Source: Kitasatospora paranensis
GTDB taxonomy: Bacteria > Actinomycetota > Actinomycetes > Streptomycetales > Streptomycetaceae
DNA length: 64,000 nucleotides
Assembly (NCBI RefSeq): GCF_039544005.1
Contig: NZ_BAABKV010000001.1
Coordinates: 2,170,001-2,234,000, forward strand
Reading direction: 5' to 3'
Part shown: positions 41,305-51,732 of the stretch, in pieces
Position numbering within the stretch: the first letter of the stretch is position 1
Layout: each line of letters begins with the position of its first letter
The notes under the pieces: generated by a model
Told to the model about the DNA's origin: nothing
Database searches by the model: none
Seen by the model: the letters and a program-made list of their open reading frames with translations, nothing else
Translations under genes and position numbers: made by a program

Positions 41305-41994
41305 ATGAGGACCATCGGGTTGATCGGCGGGATGAGCTGGGAGTCCACCGCCGAGTACTACCGGCTGCTGAACGAACGCACCCGCGAACGGCTGGGCGGC
41401 CTGCACTCGGCGAAGTGCGTGCTGTACTCGGTGGACTTCGCCGAGGTCGAGCGGCTGCAGTCGGCGGCCCGCTGGGCCGAGGCGGGCGACCTGCTCGCGG
41501 ACGCCGCCCGGGCGCTGGAGGCGGCCGGCGCGGAGCTGCTGCTGATCTGCACCAACACCATGCACAAGGTGGCCGACCGGGTCGCGGCCGCGGTCGACGT
41601 GCCGCTGCTGCACCTGGCGGACACCACGGCGCAGGCGGTGCGGGCGGCCGGACTGGCGAAGGTCGGCCTGCTGGGCACCGCGTTCACCATGGAACAGGAC
41701 TTCTACCGGGGCCGGCTGGCCGGGCACGGGCTGGAGGTGCTCGTCCCGGACGCGGACGGGCGGGCCGAGGTGCACCGGGTGATCTACGAGGAGCTCTGCC
41801 TGGGCATCGTCCGGGAGGAGTCCCGGGCGGCCTACCGCGAGGTCATCGCCGCCCTGGTGGCCCGCGGCGCCCAGGGCGTGGTGCTGGGCTGCACCGAGAT
41901 CGAGCTCCTGGTCGGGGCCGGGGACAGCCCGGTGCCGGTGTTCCCGACCACCCGGCTGCACGCCGAAGCGGCGGTCGCGGCCGCCCTGGGGTGA
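41305..41994 (+). CDS. Aspartate/glutamate racemase family protein
   Basis: A 229-residue cofactor-independent racemase with the two catalytic-cysteine motifs LLLICTNTMHK (near residue 85) and GVVLGCTEIELL (near 197). The N-terminus IGLIGGMSWESTAEYYRLLN is the YgeA/amino-acid-racemase signature. The fold is two alpha/beta domains with the active site between the cysteines. It interconverts L- and D-aspartate or a related amino acid. It stands alone, divergent from the GNAT gene. Confidence 0.92.
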   Translation: MRTIGLIGGMSWESTAEYYRLLNERTRERLGGLHSAKCVLYSVDFAEVERLQSAARWAEAGDLLADAARALEAAGAELLLICTNTMHKVADRVAAAVDVPLLHLADTTAQAVRAAGLAKVGLLGTAFTMEQDFYRGRLAGHGLEVLVPDADGRAEVHRVIYEELCLGIVREESRAAYREVIAALVARGAQGVVLGCTEIELLVGAGDSPVPVFPTTRLHAEAAVAAALG

Positions 41995-42132
41995 TGCCTC
42001 CCGGTCCCGGCTGCCGACACCGGCGGCCGGGACAGCACGGCACCGACGGCAGCGGGGGACGGTCCGTTTTCGACGGACGGCGGGGCGGACGGAGGAGAAC
42101 CCACTCCTTTCCACATCTAACGTATAGCGCAA

Positions 42133-42155
42133 GGGGGCCTTGCCGCAAGACCCCC
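42133..42155 (+). promoter_or_regulatory. Rifamycin-associated element (RAE)-like inverted repeat
   Basis: GGGGGcCTTGC-C-GCAAGaCCCCC: 11-base arms with one mismatch around a single central base, 92 bases upstream of the HelR/HelD start codon. The GGGGC...CTTGC/GCAAG...CCCC form and its place before a HelD-family gene match the RAE that controls rifamycin-inactivation and HelR genes in actinomycetes. An AACGTATAG -10-like box lies just upstream. Confidence 0.8.
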
Positions 42156-42247
42156 GTCGTGCCGCACAATCGTCCTCCGCGCCGACGCGCCGTGACCGGC
42201 GGACGGCCCGCCACCCCCTGAAGAATCCCGAGTCACTGGAGCACGTC

Positions 42248-44599
42248 TTGGTCCCCCCTTCGTCGTCCCCGTCCGCGGCCGCGGGCACCCCGGACGCCAC
42301 CACCCCGGACTCCGGCGGCGCGCCGTCCTCCGACGCCTGGCGCACCGAGCAGCTGCGGACGGAGAACGCCTACGTCGGCGGGCTCTACGACCGCCTGGAG
42401 ACCCAGCGCGCACGCGCGGCGGACCGCCTCCGCGAGATCCATCTCCAGGAGAGGGGCGGCACGTCCCAGTCCCGCATGGAGCGCGACACGCTGGAGATCC
42501 ACCACACCCGCCGGCTGGCGGAGCTGTACGCCGCCGAGTACGGCCTCTGCTTCGGCCGGATCGAGACCGCCGACGGCGAGCAGCAGTACATCGGCCGGAT
42601 CGCCCTCGCGGACGACGACCACGAGCCCCTGCTCACCGACTGGCGGGCGTCGGCCGCCGAGCCGTTCTACCGGGCGACGCCCGCCGCACCCGGCGGCGTC
42701 ACCGGGCGCAGGCACCTGCGGAGCAAGGGCCGGACGGTCGTCGACTTCGACGACGACGCCTTCGGCGTGGGTGCGCTGGAGGGCCGGGAAAGCTCCGAGC
42801 TCAGCGGGGAGACCGCCCTGCTCGCCTCCCTCACGGCGGCCCGGACGGGGCGGATGGGCGACATCGTCTCCACCATCCAGGCCGAGCAGGACCAGGTCAT
42901 CCGCTCCGGGCTGAGCGGTGTGCTGGTCGTCCAGGGCGGACCGGGGACGGGCAAGACGGTGGTCGCGCTGCACCGTGCCGCGTACCTGCTCTACACCCAC
43001 CGCGACCGGCTGGCCAGGAGCGGTGTGCTGGTCATCGGGCCGAACACGATGTTCCTGCGCTACATCGACCAGGTGCTGCCCGCACTGGGCGAGAGCGACG
43101 TCGTGCTGAGCAGCATCGGCGCGCTCTACCCGGGCGTGACGGGGTCGGACACGGAGACGCCCGAGGCGGCCGCCGTCAAGGGCGACGCCCGGATGGCCCG
43201 GGTCCTCGCCGACGCCCTGGCGGACCTCCGGGAGCTGCCGGAGGAGTCCTGGACGATCACCGTGGGCCGCCGGTCGGCGCACCGGGAGGAGCTCGTGATC
43301 GGCCGGGCGCTCTGCGAGCGGGCCCACGCCGCCGCGCACCGCACGGGCGAGCCGCACAACGCGGCCCGGTCCGCCCTGGTGGAGCGGCTCACCTCGGAGC
43401 TGGCCCTGCGGATCGCCCGCGACCGGGGCGGGGAGATGGCCCTGGACGACGTGGCGAACCTCGCCGACGCGCTCGTCGACGAGCCCGACGTCCAGGCCGT
43501 GGTCCAGCGGCTGTGGCCGCCGGTGAGCCCCGAGCGGCTGCTCACCACCCTGTTCGGCTCCCCGGAGCTGCTGGCGAAGGCGATGCCGGACTTCTCCGCG
43601 GCCGAACGCGCCGCACTGCTGCGCCCGCAGCCGGACCCGGAGGAGGAGGCCGCACCCTGGACGACCGCCGACGTGCCGCTGCTCGACGAGGCCGCCGAAC
43701 TGCTCGGCCCGCTGCCCGGCAGCGCCGCGACCCGCCGGGCGGAGGCCGCCGCCGAGGCCCGGGAACGGGAGTTCGCCAAGCTCGTGCTCGACGACTTCGG
43801 CGTGGGGCTGGTCGAGATGGACGCGGAGATGCTGGCCCGCCAGTACCGCGGCGAGGAGGCGCTGCGCCCGCTGGCCGAGCGCGCGACCGAGGACCGGACC
43901 TGGGCCTTCGGCCATGTGATCGTCGACGAGGCGCAGGAGCTGTCCCCGATGGCCTGGCGGCTGCTGGCCCGGCGCTGCCCCGGCCGTTCCATGACGATCG
44001 TCGGCGACCTGGCGCAGACCGGGGCGCCGGCCGGGCTGGGCTCCTGGGGCGAGGCGCTCGACGGGTACGCGGCGGGGCGCTGGCGGACGGTGGAGCTCAC
44101 CGTCAACTACCGGACCCCGGCCGAGATCATGCGGGTCACCGAGGGCGTGCTGCGGGCGGTCGACCCCGCACTCGCCGCGCCGAGGGCGGTGCGCGAGGGC
44201 GGGATCCGTCCGTGGAGCCTGCGGATCCCCGCGGACGACCCCGGGCCGGCGCTGCGCGCCGCCGTCGCGCAGGAGATCGCGGAGCTGGACGGACGGATGG
44301 CGATCATCCACGCCCCCGGGGCGCCGGCCGAACTGGTCGACGCGCTGGCCGGGCTGGACGGCGTCGCGGTCGCCGACGGCCCGGCGGCCCTGGACTCGCC
44401 CGTCGTCCTGATGACGGCCGCCCAGTCCAAGGGGCTGGAGTTCGACGCCGTCCTCGTCGTGGAGCCCGCCGACATCCTCGCGGCGCACTCCCGCGGCGCG
44501 AACGACCTCTACGTCGCGCTCACCCGGGCGACGAAGCGCCTCGGGGTCGTCCACAGCCGGGAGCTGCCGGAGATGCTGACGGGGCTGGACCCGCGCTGA
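42248..44599 (+). CDS. helR: HelR/HelD-type RNA polymerase-clearing ATPase (UvrD-like)
   Basis: An SF1-type ATPase of about 783 residues. The N-terminal coiled coil (RTEQLRTENAYVGGLYDRLET and the following helix) is the HelD secondary-channel arm. Walker A is GGPGTGKTVVALHRA near residue 231, Walker B is VIVDEAQELSPMAW near 557, and motif VI is LYVALTRATKRL near the end. This family dislodges stalled or drug-bound RNA polymerase; HelR members relieve rifamycin inhibition. The RAE-like repeat upstream favours HelR. I use TTG at 42248 because CTGGAG lies just before it; the first in-frame start at 42140 falls inside the RAE, so it is unlikely. Confidence 0.88.
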   Translation: MVPPSSSPSAAAGTPDATTPDSGGAPSSDAWRTEQLRTENAYVGGLYDRLETQRARAADRLREIHLQERGGTSQSRMERDTLEIHHTRRLAELYAAEYGLCFGRIETADGEQQYIGRIALADDDHEPLLTDWRASAAEPFYRATPAAPGGVTGRRHLRSKGRTVVDFDDDAFGVGALEGRESSELSGETALLASLTAARTGRMGDIVSTIQAEQDQVIRSGLSGVLVVQGGPGTGKTVVALHRAAYLLYTHRDRLARSGVLVIGPNTMFLRYIDQVLPALGESDVVLSSIGALYPGVTGSDTETPEAAAVKGDARMARVLADALADLRELPEESWTITVGRRSAHREELVIGRALCERAHAAAHRTGEPHNAARSALVERLTSELALRIARDRGGEMALDDVANLADALVDEPDVQAVVQRLWPPVSPERLLTTLFGSPELLAKAMPDFSAAERAALLRPQPDPEEEAAPWTTADVPLLDEAAELLGPLPGSAATRRAEAAAEAREREFAKLVLDDFGVGLVEMDAEMLARQYRGEEALRPLAERATEDRTWAFGHVIVDEAQELSPMAWRLLARRCPGRSMTIVGDLAQTGAPAGLGSWGEALDGYAAGRWRTVELTVNYRTPAEIMRVTEGVLRAVDPALAAPRAVREGGIRPWSLRIPADDPGPALRAAVAQEIAELDGRMAIIHAPGAPAELVDALAGLDGVAVADGPAALDSPVVLMTAAQSKGLEFDAVLVVEPADILAAHSRGANDLYVALTRATKRLGVVHSRELPEMLTGLDPR

Positions 44600-44620
44600 G
44601 CGGGGCGCCCCGGAGCCGGG

Positions 44621-47600
44621 TCAGACGCCGATCCGCAGCGGGTCGAGCCGGGTGGCGACCAGGTTGGTCGCGCCGTGCCGGCGCTCGACGTGGCCGCGGA
44701 TCAGCAGCCCCGCCCGGTCGAGGGCGGTACGGCGGCGCGACTCCCAGACCGGGCGGCTGCAGATCACGTTGATCAGGCCGGTCTCGTCCTCCAGGCTGAT
44801 GAACAGCACGCCGCCCGCCGTCGGCGGCCGCTGACGGTGCGTCACCAGCCCGCCGACCACGACCGGCGTGTCCGGGGGACGGTGCGCAGCTGGGCGGCGG
44901 TGAGGGCACCACCGCGGCTCAGCGCCGGGCGCAGGTGCTGCATCGGGTGGCTGTCGGCGGACGCCCCGACCGCCCACAGGTCGGCGATGGTCTCCTCGAC
45001 CGGGGTCATCGCCGGCAGGTCGGGGGCCGACCCGCCGGGCACGGTGCCCGGGATGGTGCCGGGGGTGGACGCCGCGTACACCCCCGCCGACCAGAGCGCC
45101 TGGCGGCGGGTCAGGCCGAAGCAGCCGAAGGCGCCGGCGGTGGCGAGCGCCTCCAGGACCGGGGCGGGCAGGGCGGTGCGGCGGGCGAAGTCCTCCAGGT
45201 CGGTGTAGGGCCGGCCGGCGGCGACCGCCGCGGCCTGCGCCTCGCCGAGCCCGCGGACGGCCGACAGGCCGAGCCGGACGGCGGGTTGCGGCCGGCCGGC
45301 GGTGAGCGGCGGCGGCGCGGACGGCTCCTCCTCCGGCTCCAGGGACGGGCCGGCGGCGGAGGCGTTGACGTCCACCCCGCGGACCCGCACCCCGTGCCGC
45401 CGCACGTCGGAGATCAGGCTGAGCGGCGCGTAGAAGCCCATCGGCTGGTTGGCCAGCAGGGCACAGGTGAAGGCCGCCGGGTAGTGGTACTTCAGCCAGG
45501 CGCTGGCGTACACCAGGTAGGCGAAGCTGATCGCGTGGCTCTCCGGGAAGCCGTAGTTCGAGAAGGCCTCGATCTTGGTGTAGACGTCCTCGGCGACCTC
45601 GGCCGGGATGCCGCGCTCCGCCATCCCGTCCAGCAGCCGCTGCCGCAGTTCGGCGACCCGCTGGTGGGAGCGCTTGGCACCCATCGCCTGCCGCAGTCTG
45701 TCCGCCTCGGTCGGGCTGAACCCGGCGCAGTCGATGGCCAGTTGCATCATCTGCTCCTGGAACAACGGCACCCCGAGGGTCTTGCCGAGGGCGCGTTCCA
45801 TCAACGGGTGCGGGCAGTGCGCCGGTTCCTCACCCGCCCGGCGGCGCAGGTACGGGTGGACGGAGCCGCCCTGGATCGGGCCGGGCCGGATCAGCGCGAC
45901 CTCCACCACCAGGTCGTAGAAGGTGCGCGGCCGCAGCCGGGGCAGGGTGGCCATCTGGGCGCGCGACTCGACCTGGAAGACGCCGACGGTGTCGGCCCGG
46001 CAGAGCATCTCGTAGACGTCCCGGTCGTCGTCGGGGATGGCGGCGAGGTCGTAGCGGTCGCCGTGGTGAGCCGCGATCAGGTCGCAGGTGTCGTGCAGGG
46101 CCGCGAGCATGCCGAGGCCGAGCAGGTCGATCTTGACCAGGCCCGCGCCGGCGGTGGAGTCCTTGTCCCACTGGAGGACGGACCGGCCGGGCATCCGGGC
46201 CCACTCGGTGGGGCAGATCTCGCCGACGGGTTCCCGGGTCAGCACCATGCCGCCGGAGTGGATGCCCAGATGCCTGGGCAGGCCGAGGAGTTGGCCGCCG
46301 AGAGCGAGCACGTCGGCGGGGATGGCGGCGTCGGCGGCGGGCGCGGAACGGAAGTCGACCTGCTTGGTGAAGGCGTCGATCTGGCCGCCGGGGTAGCCGA
46401 GCACCCGGGCGGCGTCGCGCAGCGCGAGCCGGGGCCGGTAGGTGATGACGTTGGCCACCTGGGCGGCGTGCTCCCGGCCGTAGCGCCGGTAGACGTACTG
46501 GATGACCTCCTCGCGGCGGCGGTTCTCGATGTCGAGGTCGATGTCGGGCGGCCCGTCGCGCTCGACGCTGAGGAAGCGCTCGAACAGCAGCCCGTAGTGG
46601 ACCGGGTCGACGGCGGTGATGCCGAGGGCGTAGCAGACCGCGGAGTTGGCGGCCGAGCCGCGGCCCTGGCACCAGATGTCCTCGGCCCGGCAGAACGCGA
46701 CGATGTCGTGGACGATGAGGAAGTACCCGGCCAGGTCGAGCTGTTCGATGACGTCGAGTTCGCGGGCGAGCTGCCGCAGGGCGGGTCCGTTGCCGGCGCC
46801 GAAGCGCTCCGGGCCGGCCGCGGCCACCAGGGCGCGCAGGTGGTCGATCTCGCTGCGGCCGCCGGGGACGGGGAAGCCGGGCAGCCGGGGTGCCAGGCCG
46901 CCGAAGTCGAAGGCGCAGGCGCGGGCCAGCTCGACGGTGGCCTCCCGGACGCCGGGGAAGCGGGCCAGCCTGGCCGCCATCTCCCTCCCGGAGCGCAGGT
47001 GGGCGGTGCCTGCGGCCATCGTGCGGCCGGCCGCGTCCCGCAGGGTGCGGCGCTCGTGCAGGGCGGCCAGGCCCTGGGCGAGGCGGCCCTCGCCGGGGGT
47101 GGCGTGGTGGACGTTGTTGGAGGCGACCACCGGCAGCCCGGCCGCGGCGGCGAGCCCGGCGAGCCGGTCGTTGCGCAGGTCGTCCCCGGGCAGCCGCTGG
47201 TCGATCAGTTCGACGAACACGTTGCCGTCGCCGAAGGCGTCGGCCAGCTCCCGGAGTTCGCGCAGTGCGGCGTCGGGCCCGTCGGCTGCCAGGGCGGCCG
47301 GGACGCGGCCCTTGCGGCATCCGGTGAGCACCGCCCACTCGCCGCGGTGGGCGGCGGCCAGCTCGGCGACGTCGTACGCCGGGCGGTTCTTGGCGCCGCC
47401 GCGCAGCTGGGCGGCGCTGATCGCGGCCGACAGCCGCCGGTAGCCCTCCGGGGAGCGGGCCAGCACCAGCAGGTGGTCGTCCGGGGTGAGCGAGAGCTCC
47501 GCGCCGAAGACGGTGCGCAGGCCCGCCTCCTCGGCGGCCTGGGCGAACCTCACCACGCCGTACAGGCCGTCGTGGTCGGTGAGGGCGAGCGCCTCGACAC

Positions 47601-47841
47601 CCAGCCGGGCGGCCTCGGCGGCCAGCACTTCGGGATCACTGGCGCCGTCCAGGAAGCTGAACGCGGAGTGCACGTGCAGCTCCGCCCAGGCCGGCGCGCC
47701 GCCCGGCGGCTGTTGCGGCGCTCGGCGGCGCAGCGGCAGCACGGTGGCGCCGGTCGGCGGCGGCGTGGCGGCCGCGGGCCGGCCGGCCATGCGGCGGTGC
47801 AGCTCGCTCCAGGGGAGCGCGGGGTGGCTGGTGAATCCCAT
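44621..47841 (-). CDS. dnaE2: Error-prone DNA polymerase III alpha subunit DnaE2, one frame break near the C-terminus
   Basis: The N-terminal PHP domain (WAELHVHSAFSFLDG near residue 52) is followed by the C-family polymerase core: catalytic aspartates in PDIDLDIE near 430 and KIDLLGLGML near 568. The fingers and thumb regions end at DVNASAAG. The C-terminal OB-fold (VVVGGLVTHRQRPPTAGGVLF) is one frame over; an extra C in the G5/C5 tract 44874-44878 joins PP-DTPVVV. The repaired protein is about 1,073 residues, typical for DnaE2. It is last in the SOS-controlled imuA'-imuB-dnaE2 set and performs translesion synthesis. Confidence 0.92.
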
Positions 47842-47908
47842 CGCGGGGGTGGTGCCTCGTTGCTGGTCGGCGGTGCGGTGCGGGGTGGCCCTTCGGTGTC
47901 GGCGGCGG

Positions 47909-49575
47909 TCAGTCGTAGGCGCCCTCCAGGTACCAGCGGCCGCCCTCGACGGTGAGCAGCAGGGCCCGGCCGTCGTCGACGGCGACCTGGAAGCGGGCCC
48001 GGCGGCGGGCCCGGGGCTCGTCCCACCACTGCTCGACGGCGGGCCAGGGGCCCGTCCAGCCGGTGACCGCCAGCGCGCGGCCGTTGAGCGTCACCCGGGC
48101 GGGGCTGCCCGACACCTCGGCGCGGCCGTCGACCGTGACCGGGTCGCCCGCCGCGTCGACGACCAGGACGGGCAGCGGCGCGCGCGGCACCACGGCGGGC
48201 GCCGGGTCGGTGACCCGGCCGGGCCAGGGCGCCGCGGCGTCGGCGGCGCGGTGCTCCCCGGGCTGCTCCGTCCAGGTGGTGCGGGCGACCTGCTCCCCGG
48301 GCCGCGGCCGCCCGCCGCCTCGCCCCGGCGCAGCCCGGTGTAGCCGAGCAGGGCCTGCACCCGGGCCACCGCGCGCTCCACCCGGTCCTCCACGACGGCC
48401 TGCCCCCAGAGCGCCAGCTGCCGCCCGTGGTCGGGCAGCAGGCCGTCCGGGACGAGGCGCAGCGCGGTGAAGCCGCCGGCCGTGTCGGGGAACGCGCCGG
48501 TGCCCTGCCAGGCCTGGAGCTGCCAGCGGACGCGTTCGGCGAGCGCCGCCGAACCGAGCCGGCCCTCGTGCCGCCAGAGCCGGGCGGCCGTGCGGCCGTC
48601 GGCGCAGGTCACCTCGACGGAGACCCGCCGGCAGGCCAGGCCCGCCGCGCCGAGCCGGCCGTGCAGCTGCTCGGCGAGCGAACGGGCCACGAAGACCAGC
48701 GGCTCGGCGAGCCGCTCGGGCGGGTCGAAGCGCTGCTCGGCCGCGAGGTCGGGCAGGTCGGTGCGGGCGGCCAGTGGGCGGGCCTCCCGGCCGCGGGCGA
48801 GCCGGTGCGCGGCGGTGCCGGCCGGACCGAACCGGTCGGCGACCGCCGCGCGGGAGAGGGCGGCGAAGTCCCCCACCGTGCGCAGGCCGAGCCGCCGCAG
48901 CAGGTCGGCGAGCGGCTCGTCGCCGAGCACGGCCACCGGGTAGGGGGCCAGGAACGCGGCCGTCCGCCCGGCCGGGACCAGCACCCCGGCCCTGGCCGCG
49001 AGCACGGCGGCGAACAGCCCGTCGGCGGCGCCCACCTGCCCGACCGGCGGACCGGCCGGGGCACCGGCGGCCCGGTCGGCCGCGGGGTCCGGGCCCGGTG
49101 TCGCGTCCGCCGCAGGGTCCGGGCCGGCGTCCACCGCTGCCGGGGCGGCGCCGGTGGCGAGCGCCGCGGCGACGGCGGCGTGGATGCGGCCGGCGAGCAC
49201 CTTCTCGCCGCCGAAGTAGCGGCCGGGGCCGCGGACGGGGATGGCGCACAGGCCCGGGCGGACCACCTCGACCTGCGGGGTGAAGGCCTCGACGGCGGCG
49301 ACGACCGGTTCGAACCGCCGGGTCTCCGCCTCGGGGTCGCGGTCGCGCAGCCGCAGATCGGGGCAGAGCCGCTGGGCGAGCCCCAGCCGCTGCCCGCGCC
49401 GGATGCCCGCCTGCCGCGCCCCGTCCGAGCAGGCCAGGATCCGCCCGGCCTCGACCACCGCCACCGGGCCGTCCTCGCCGCCGGCGGGTGCGGTGGCGGC
49501 GACCGGCCAGTCCGGGCACCAGACCACCAGGATCCGGGGCACCTCGGGCGCCGCCGCGGCCGGTTCGGGCGCCAT
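47909..49575 (-). CDS. imuB: ImuB-type Y-family DNA polymerase homologue, one frame break
   Basis: A Y-family-like protein opening RILVVWCPDWPV. The second active-site acidic pair of true DinB is not evident, as in the catalytically inactive ImuB adaptors. The little-finger region runs through TCADGRTAARLW to WGQAVVEDRVERAVARVQAL, followed by a Pro/Gly-rich linker and a C-terminal tail (WPGRVTDPAPAVV, then VTGWTGPWPAVEQWWD) typical of ImuB. The break is at the C4 tract 48295-48298; one base restores about 555 residues. The ATG is one base after the imuA' stop. ImuB normally bridges DnaE2 and the beta clamp. Confidence 0.88.
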
Positions 49576-49576
49576 C

Positions 49577-50335
49577 TCAGACCACCGCCAGTGCGGCCGG
49601 TGCAGTCGTCGGGGCCGGGAGCGCGGCCGCGGCCGGCCGTGCCGGCCTGCCCGGGAGCACCGGGACGACCGGGGCCGGGTCCTGCTGCGCACCGCTCCCG
49701 ATCGGACGGGCGGTGCCGTGCTCGTCGGGCAGCCAGAGCCGGGCGGTGCGGGCGCGGGCGGCCGTACCGCGTCCTTCGGCGGCGATCTCGACCTGGCGGC
49801 CGCGCAGTTGCCCGTAGCCGTCGCCGAGGCCGTACCAGCGCCCGGAGCGCACGCTGAGCCGCAGTCCGGCGCCGGGCCAGGGGCCGGCGACCAGCAGCGC
49901 GCAGCCGCCGCGCCGCAGCACGGCGGTGAGCCGGGCGGCGAGCTGCGGGGCGACCGGGCCGGTGGGACGGAGCAGGATCAGCCCCACCGCTCCGGCCAGC
50001 GCGGAGACGACCTCGGGCCAGTGCGGGCCGGGATCGTCGGCGAGCAGCAGGCGGTCCAGGTCGAGGCCGTAGCCCGCGGCCGCGGCGAGGCCGAGGTCGG
50101 GCAGGCCGACCGCGGCGGCCCAGCCGCCGGCCGCGACCGCGCCGGCGGCCAGGGCGAGGAGCAGTGCGGTGTCCCCGGCGACGGAGACCGCGGTGCCGCG
50201 GCGCAGGCCGCCGCCGGGCAGCAGGGGTGCGAGCGGCGGCAGGACCGGCAGCAGGGCGTCCTCGTCGGCCGGCGGGGCCGCCGCCGACCGTACGAACACG
50301 TTTTCGAAATCGGGCACGTCCCCAGGATCGAACAT
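49577..50335 (-). CDS. imuA: ImuA'-like (RecA-fold) SOS mutasome protein
   Basis: About 252 residues when started at the ATG at 50335 (MFDPGDVPDFEN); 50353 is a longer alternative. It has the layout of the actinobacterial ImuA'/RecA-like partner: an N-terminal LPVLPPLAPLLPGGGLRRGTA segment ahead of a degenerate ATPase core (SVAGDTALLLALAAGAVAAG) with no clear Walker A Lys, and a C-terminal WYGLGDGYGQLRGRQVEIAAEG strand region. The SOS box overlaps its start codon and ImuB follows after one base, so it heads a damage-induced operon. Confidence 0.85.
   Translation of the reverse strand: MFDPGDVPDFENVFVRSAAAPPADEDALLPVLPPLAPLLPGGGLRRGTAVSVAGDTALLLALAAGAVAAGGWAAAVGLPDLGLAAAAGYGLDLDRLLLADDPGPHWPEVVSALAGAVGLILLRPTGPVAPQLAARLTAVLRRGGCALLVAGPWPGAGLRLSVRSGRWYGLGDGYGQLRGRQVEIAAEGRGTAARARTARLWLPDEHGTARPIGSGAQQDPAPVVPVLPGRPARPAAAALPAPTTAPAALAVV
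50292..50307. promoter_or_regulatory. Possible second, weaker LexA box inside imuA'
   Basis: ACGAACACGTTTTCGA matches 10 of 12 consensus positions. Its start is 36 bases from that of the main box, placing it within the 5' codons of imuA'. It could act as a co-operative site or be chance. Confidence 0.4.
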
Positions 50336-50343
50336 TCGTTCGC
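50328..50343. promoter_or_regulatory. SOS (LexA) box over the imuA' start
   Basis: TCGAACATTCGTTCGC matches the actinobacterial LexA consensus TCGAACnnnnGTTCGA at 11 of 12 defined positions. It contains the CAT complement of the imuA' start, so LexA binding would block initiation directly. Confidence 0.85.
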
Positions 50344-50458
50344 TGTTCTTCAAGTCCTGATCACCTGACCGAGCAGCGGAAACGCCCGACCGGCCACTCC
50401 GGGCCGGCTCCGGTCGACGCCGCGTGGCCGACCGCGCACCGCCCGTACCGGATCGGGG

Positions 50459-51604
50459 TCACCGGCGCTCCGGCCGGTCGACGGCGACTGCGGCGGCGTC
50501 GTCCTTGAGCCTGCCGCCGGCGTGGACGAGCAGGTCGTGGCGGAGCCGGGCCAGCAGCGCGGCCGGCTCCAGACCGGCCGGCTCGCGGGCCACCCAGCGG
50601 GCGGCCCGGTCGGTGAGCGGGTAGAACGCGCGCCCGTCGTCCCGGGCCTCGGTGACACCGTCGGTGTACAGCAGCAGGGTCTCGCCGGGCCCGACGTCGA
50701 AGGCGTCCACCGCGTAGTGCACGCCCGGCAGCGAGCCCAGCCCGATCGGCGGCGCCCCGGTGCCGTGCCCGTCCGCGCCGACGCCGGGCTCCAGCAGCCG
50801 CACCGGCCGCCCCGACGCCAGCAGCAGCGGGGGCGGGTGGCCGCAGTTGGTGATGCCGACCGGTCCGCCGTCGTCCGGCAGCTCGACCAGCATCACGGTG
50901 ACGAACCGCTCCTCGGCCTCGCCGACGTCCGCGGTCTCGGTCAGGTGCCGGGTGAAGCTCGCGTCCAGCGCCGCCGCCAGACCGGGCAGCCCACCGTGGT
51001 GGTGGGCCAGTTCGCGGAACGCGCCGAGCACCGCGGCGGCGTCCTCGATCGCGGTCAGCCCCTTGCCCCGGACGTCGCCGATCAGCACCCGGGTCGCACC
51101 GCGCACCCGGGTCGCCGCGTACAGGTCGCCGCCGAGGTCGGCCTCGTCCTCGGCGGCCAGGTAGAAGGCGGCGACCCGCAGCGGCCCCAGCCGGTCGGGC
51201 AACGGGCGCAGCAGGACGCGCTGGACGGTCTCGGAGACCGAGCGCACCCGGGTGAGCTCACGGCGTCTTCGTTCACGGAGCCGGCAGTACAGGACAATCA
51301 GCGTGGAGACCACGATCAGCGCGATGATCTGCGTCTCGTGGTTGGTCGTCCACAGGCCGCCGTGGAAGATCCCGATCAGCACCTGGGCGACGACGGCCAG
51401 GGCCCCGATCAGGCCGGTCAGCCACGGCCCGCCGAACGAGGCGGTGATCGCCGGGGCCACCACCAGCAGCGGGCCGAGGTGGACGGTCGGCGGGGAGGCG
51501 ATGTCGACCGCCGAGATGACCGCGATGAAGGCGAGCGGCACGGCCACCAGGGCGTGGCCGCGGCGCCACGCCCCGCGGGGTGCTGCCGGGCGCCCGCGCG
51601 TCAT
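50459..51604 (-). CDS. SpoIIE-type PP2C protein serine phosphatase, membrane-bound
   Basis: A 381-residue protein with four membrane segments in its first 110 residues (LVAVPLAFIAVISAVDIA and three more) and a cytoplasmic PP2C_SpoIIE domain. Metal-binding aspartates are in EADLGGDLY, IGDVRGKGL, LLLYTDGVTEARD and DDAAAVAV. Family members dephosphorylate anti-sigma antagonists in sigma-B-like pathways. No PAS/GAF or HATPase domain is fused and no antagonist gene is adjacent. The ATG at 51604 is used with GGTGGGGAAC just upstream. Confidence 0.9.
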   Translation of the reverse strand: MTRGRPAAPRGAWRRGHALVAVPLAFIAVISAVDIASPPTVHLGPLLVVAPAITASFGGPWLTGLIGALAVVAQVLIGIFHGGLWTTNHETQIIALIVVSTLIVLYCRLRERRRRELTRVRSVSETVQRVLLRPLPDRLGPLRVAAFYLAAEDEADLGGDLYAATRVRGATRVLIGDVRGKGLTAIEDAAAVLGAFRELAHHHGGLPGLAAALDASFTRHLTETADVGEAEERFVTVMLVELPDDGGPVGITNCGHPPPLLLASGRPVRLLEPGVGADGHGTGAPPIGLGSLPGVHYAVDAFDVGPGETLLLYTDGVTEARDDGRAFYPLTDRAARWVAREPAGLEPAALLARLRHDLLVHAGGRLKDDAAAVAVDRPERR

Positions 51605-51732
51605 GTTCCCCACCCTGCACCCGCGGCCGCCGCGCTGCACGTCCCGCGCCCCGGGGCGGCCGGGCGGCGTTGACCGTGATCTTGGACAGCCCCTACAGTC
51701 GGGGCGACCGCCCCCGCCCGCCGGAGGAACCC

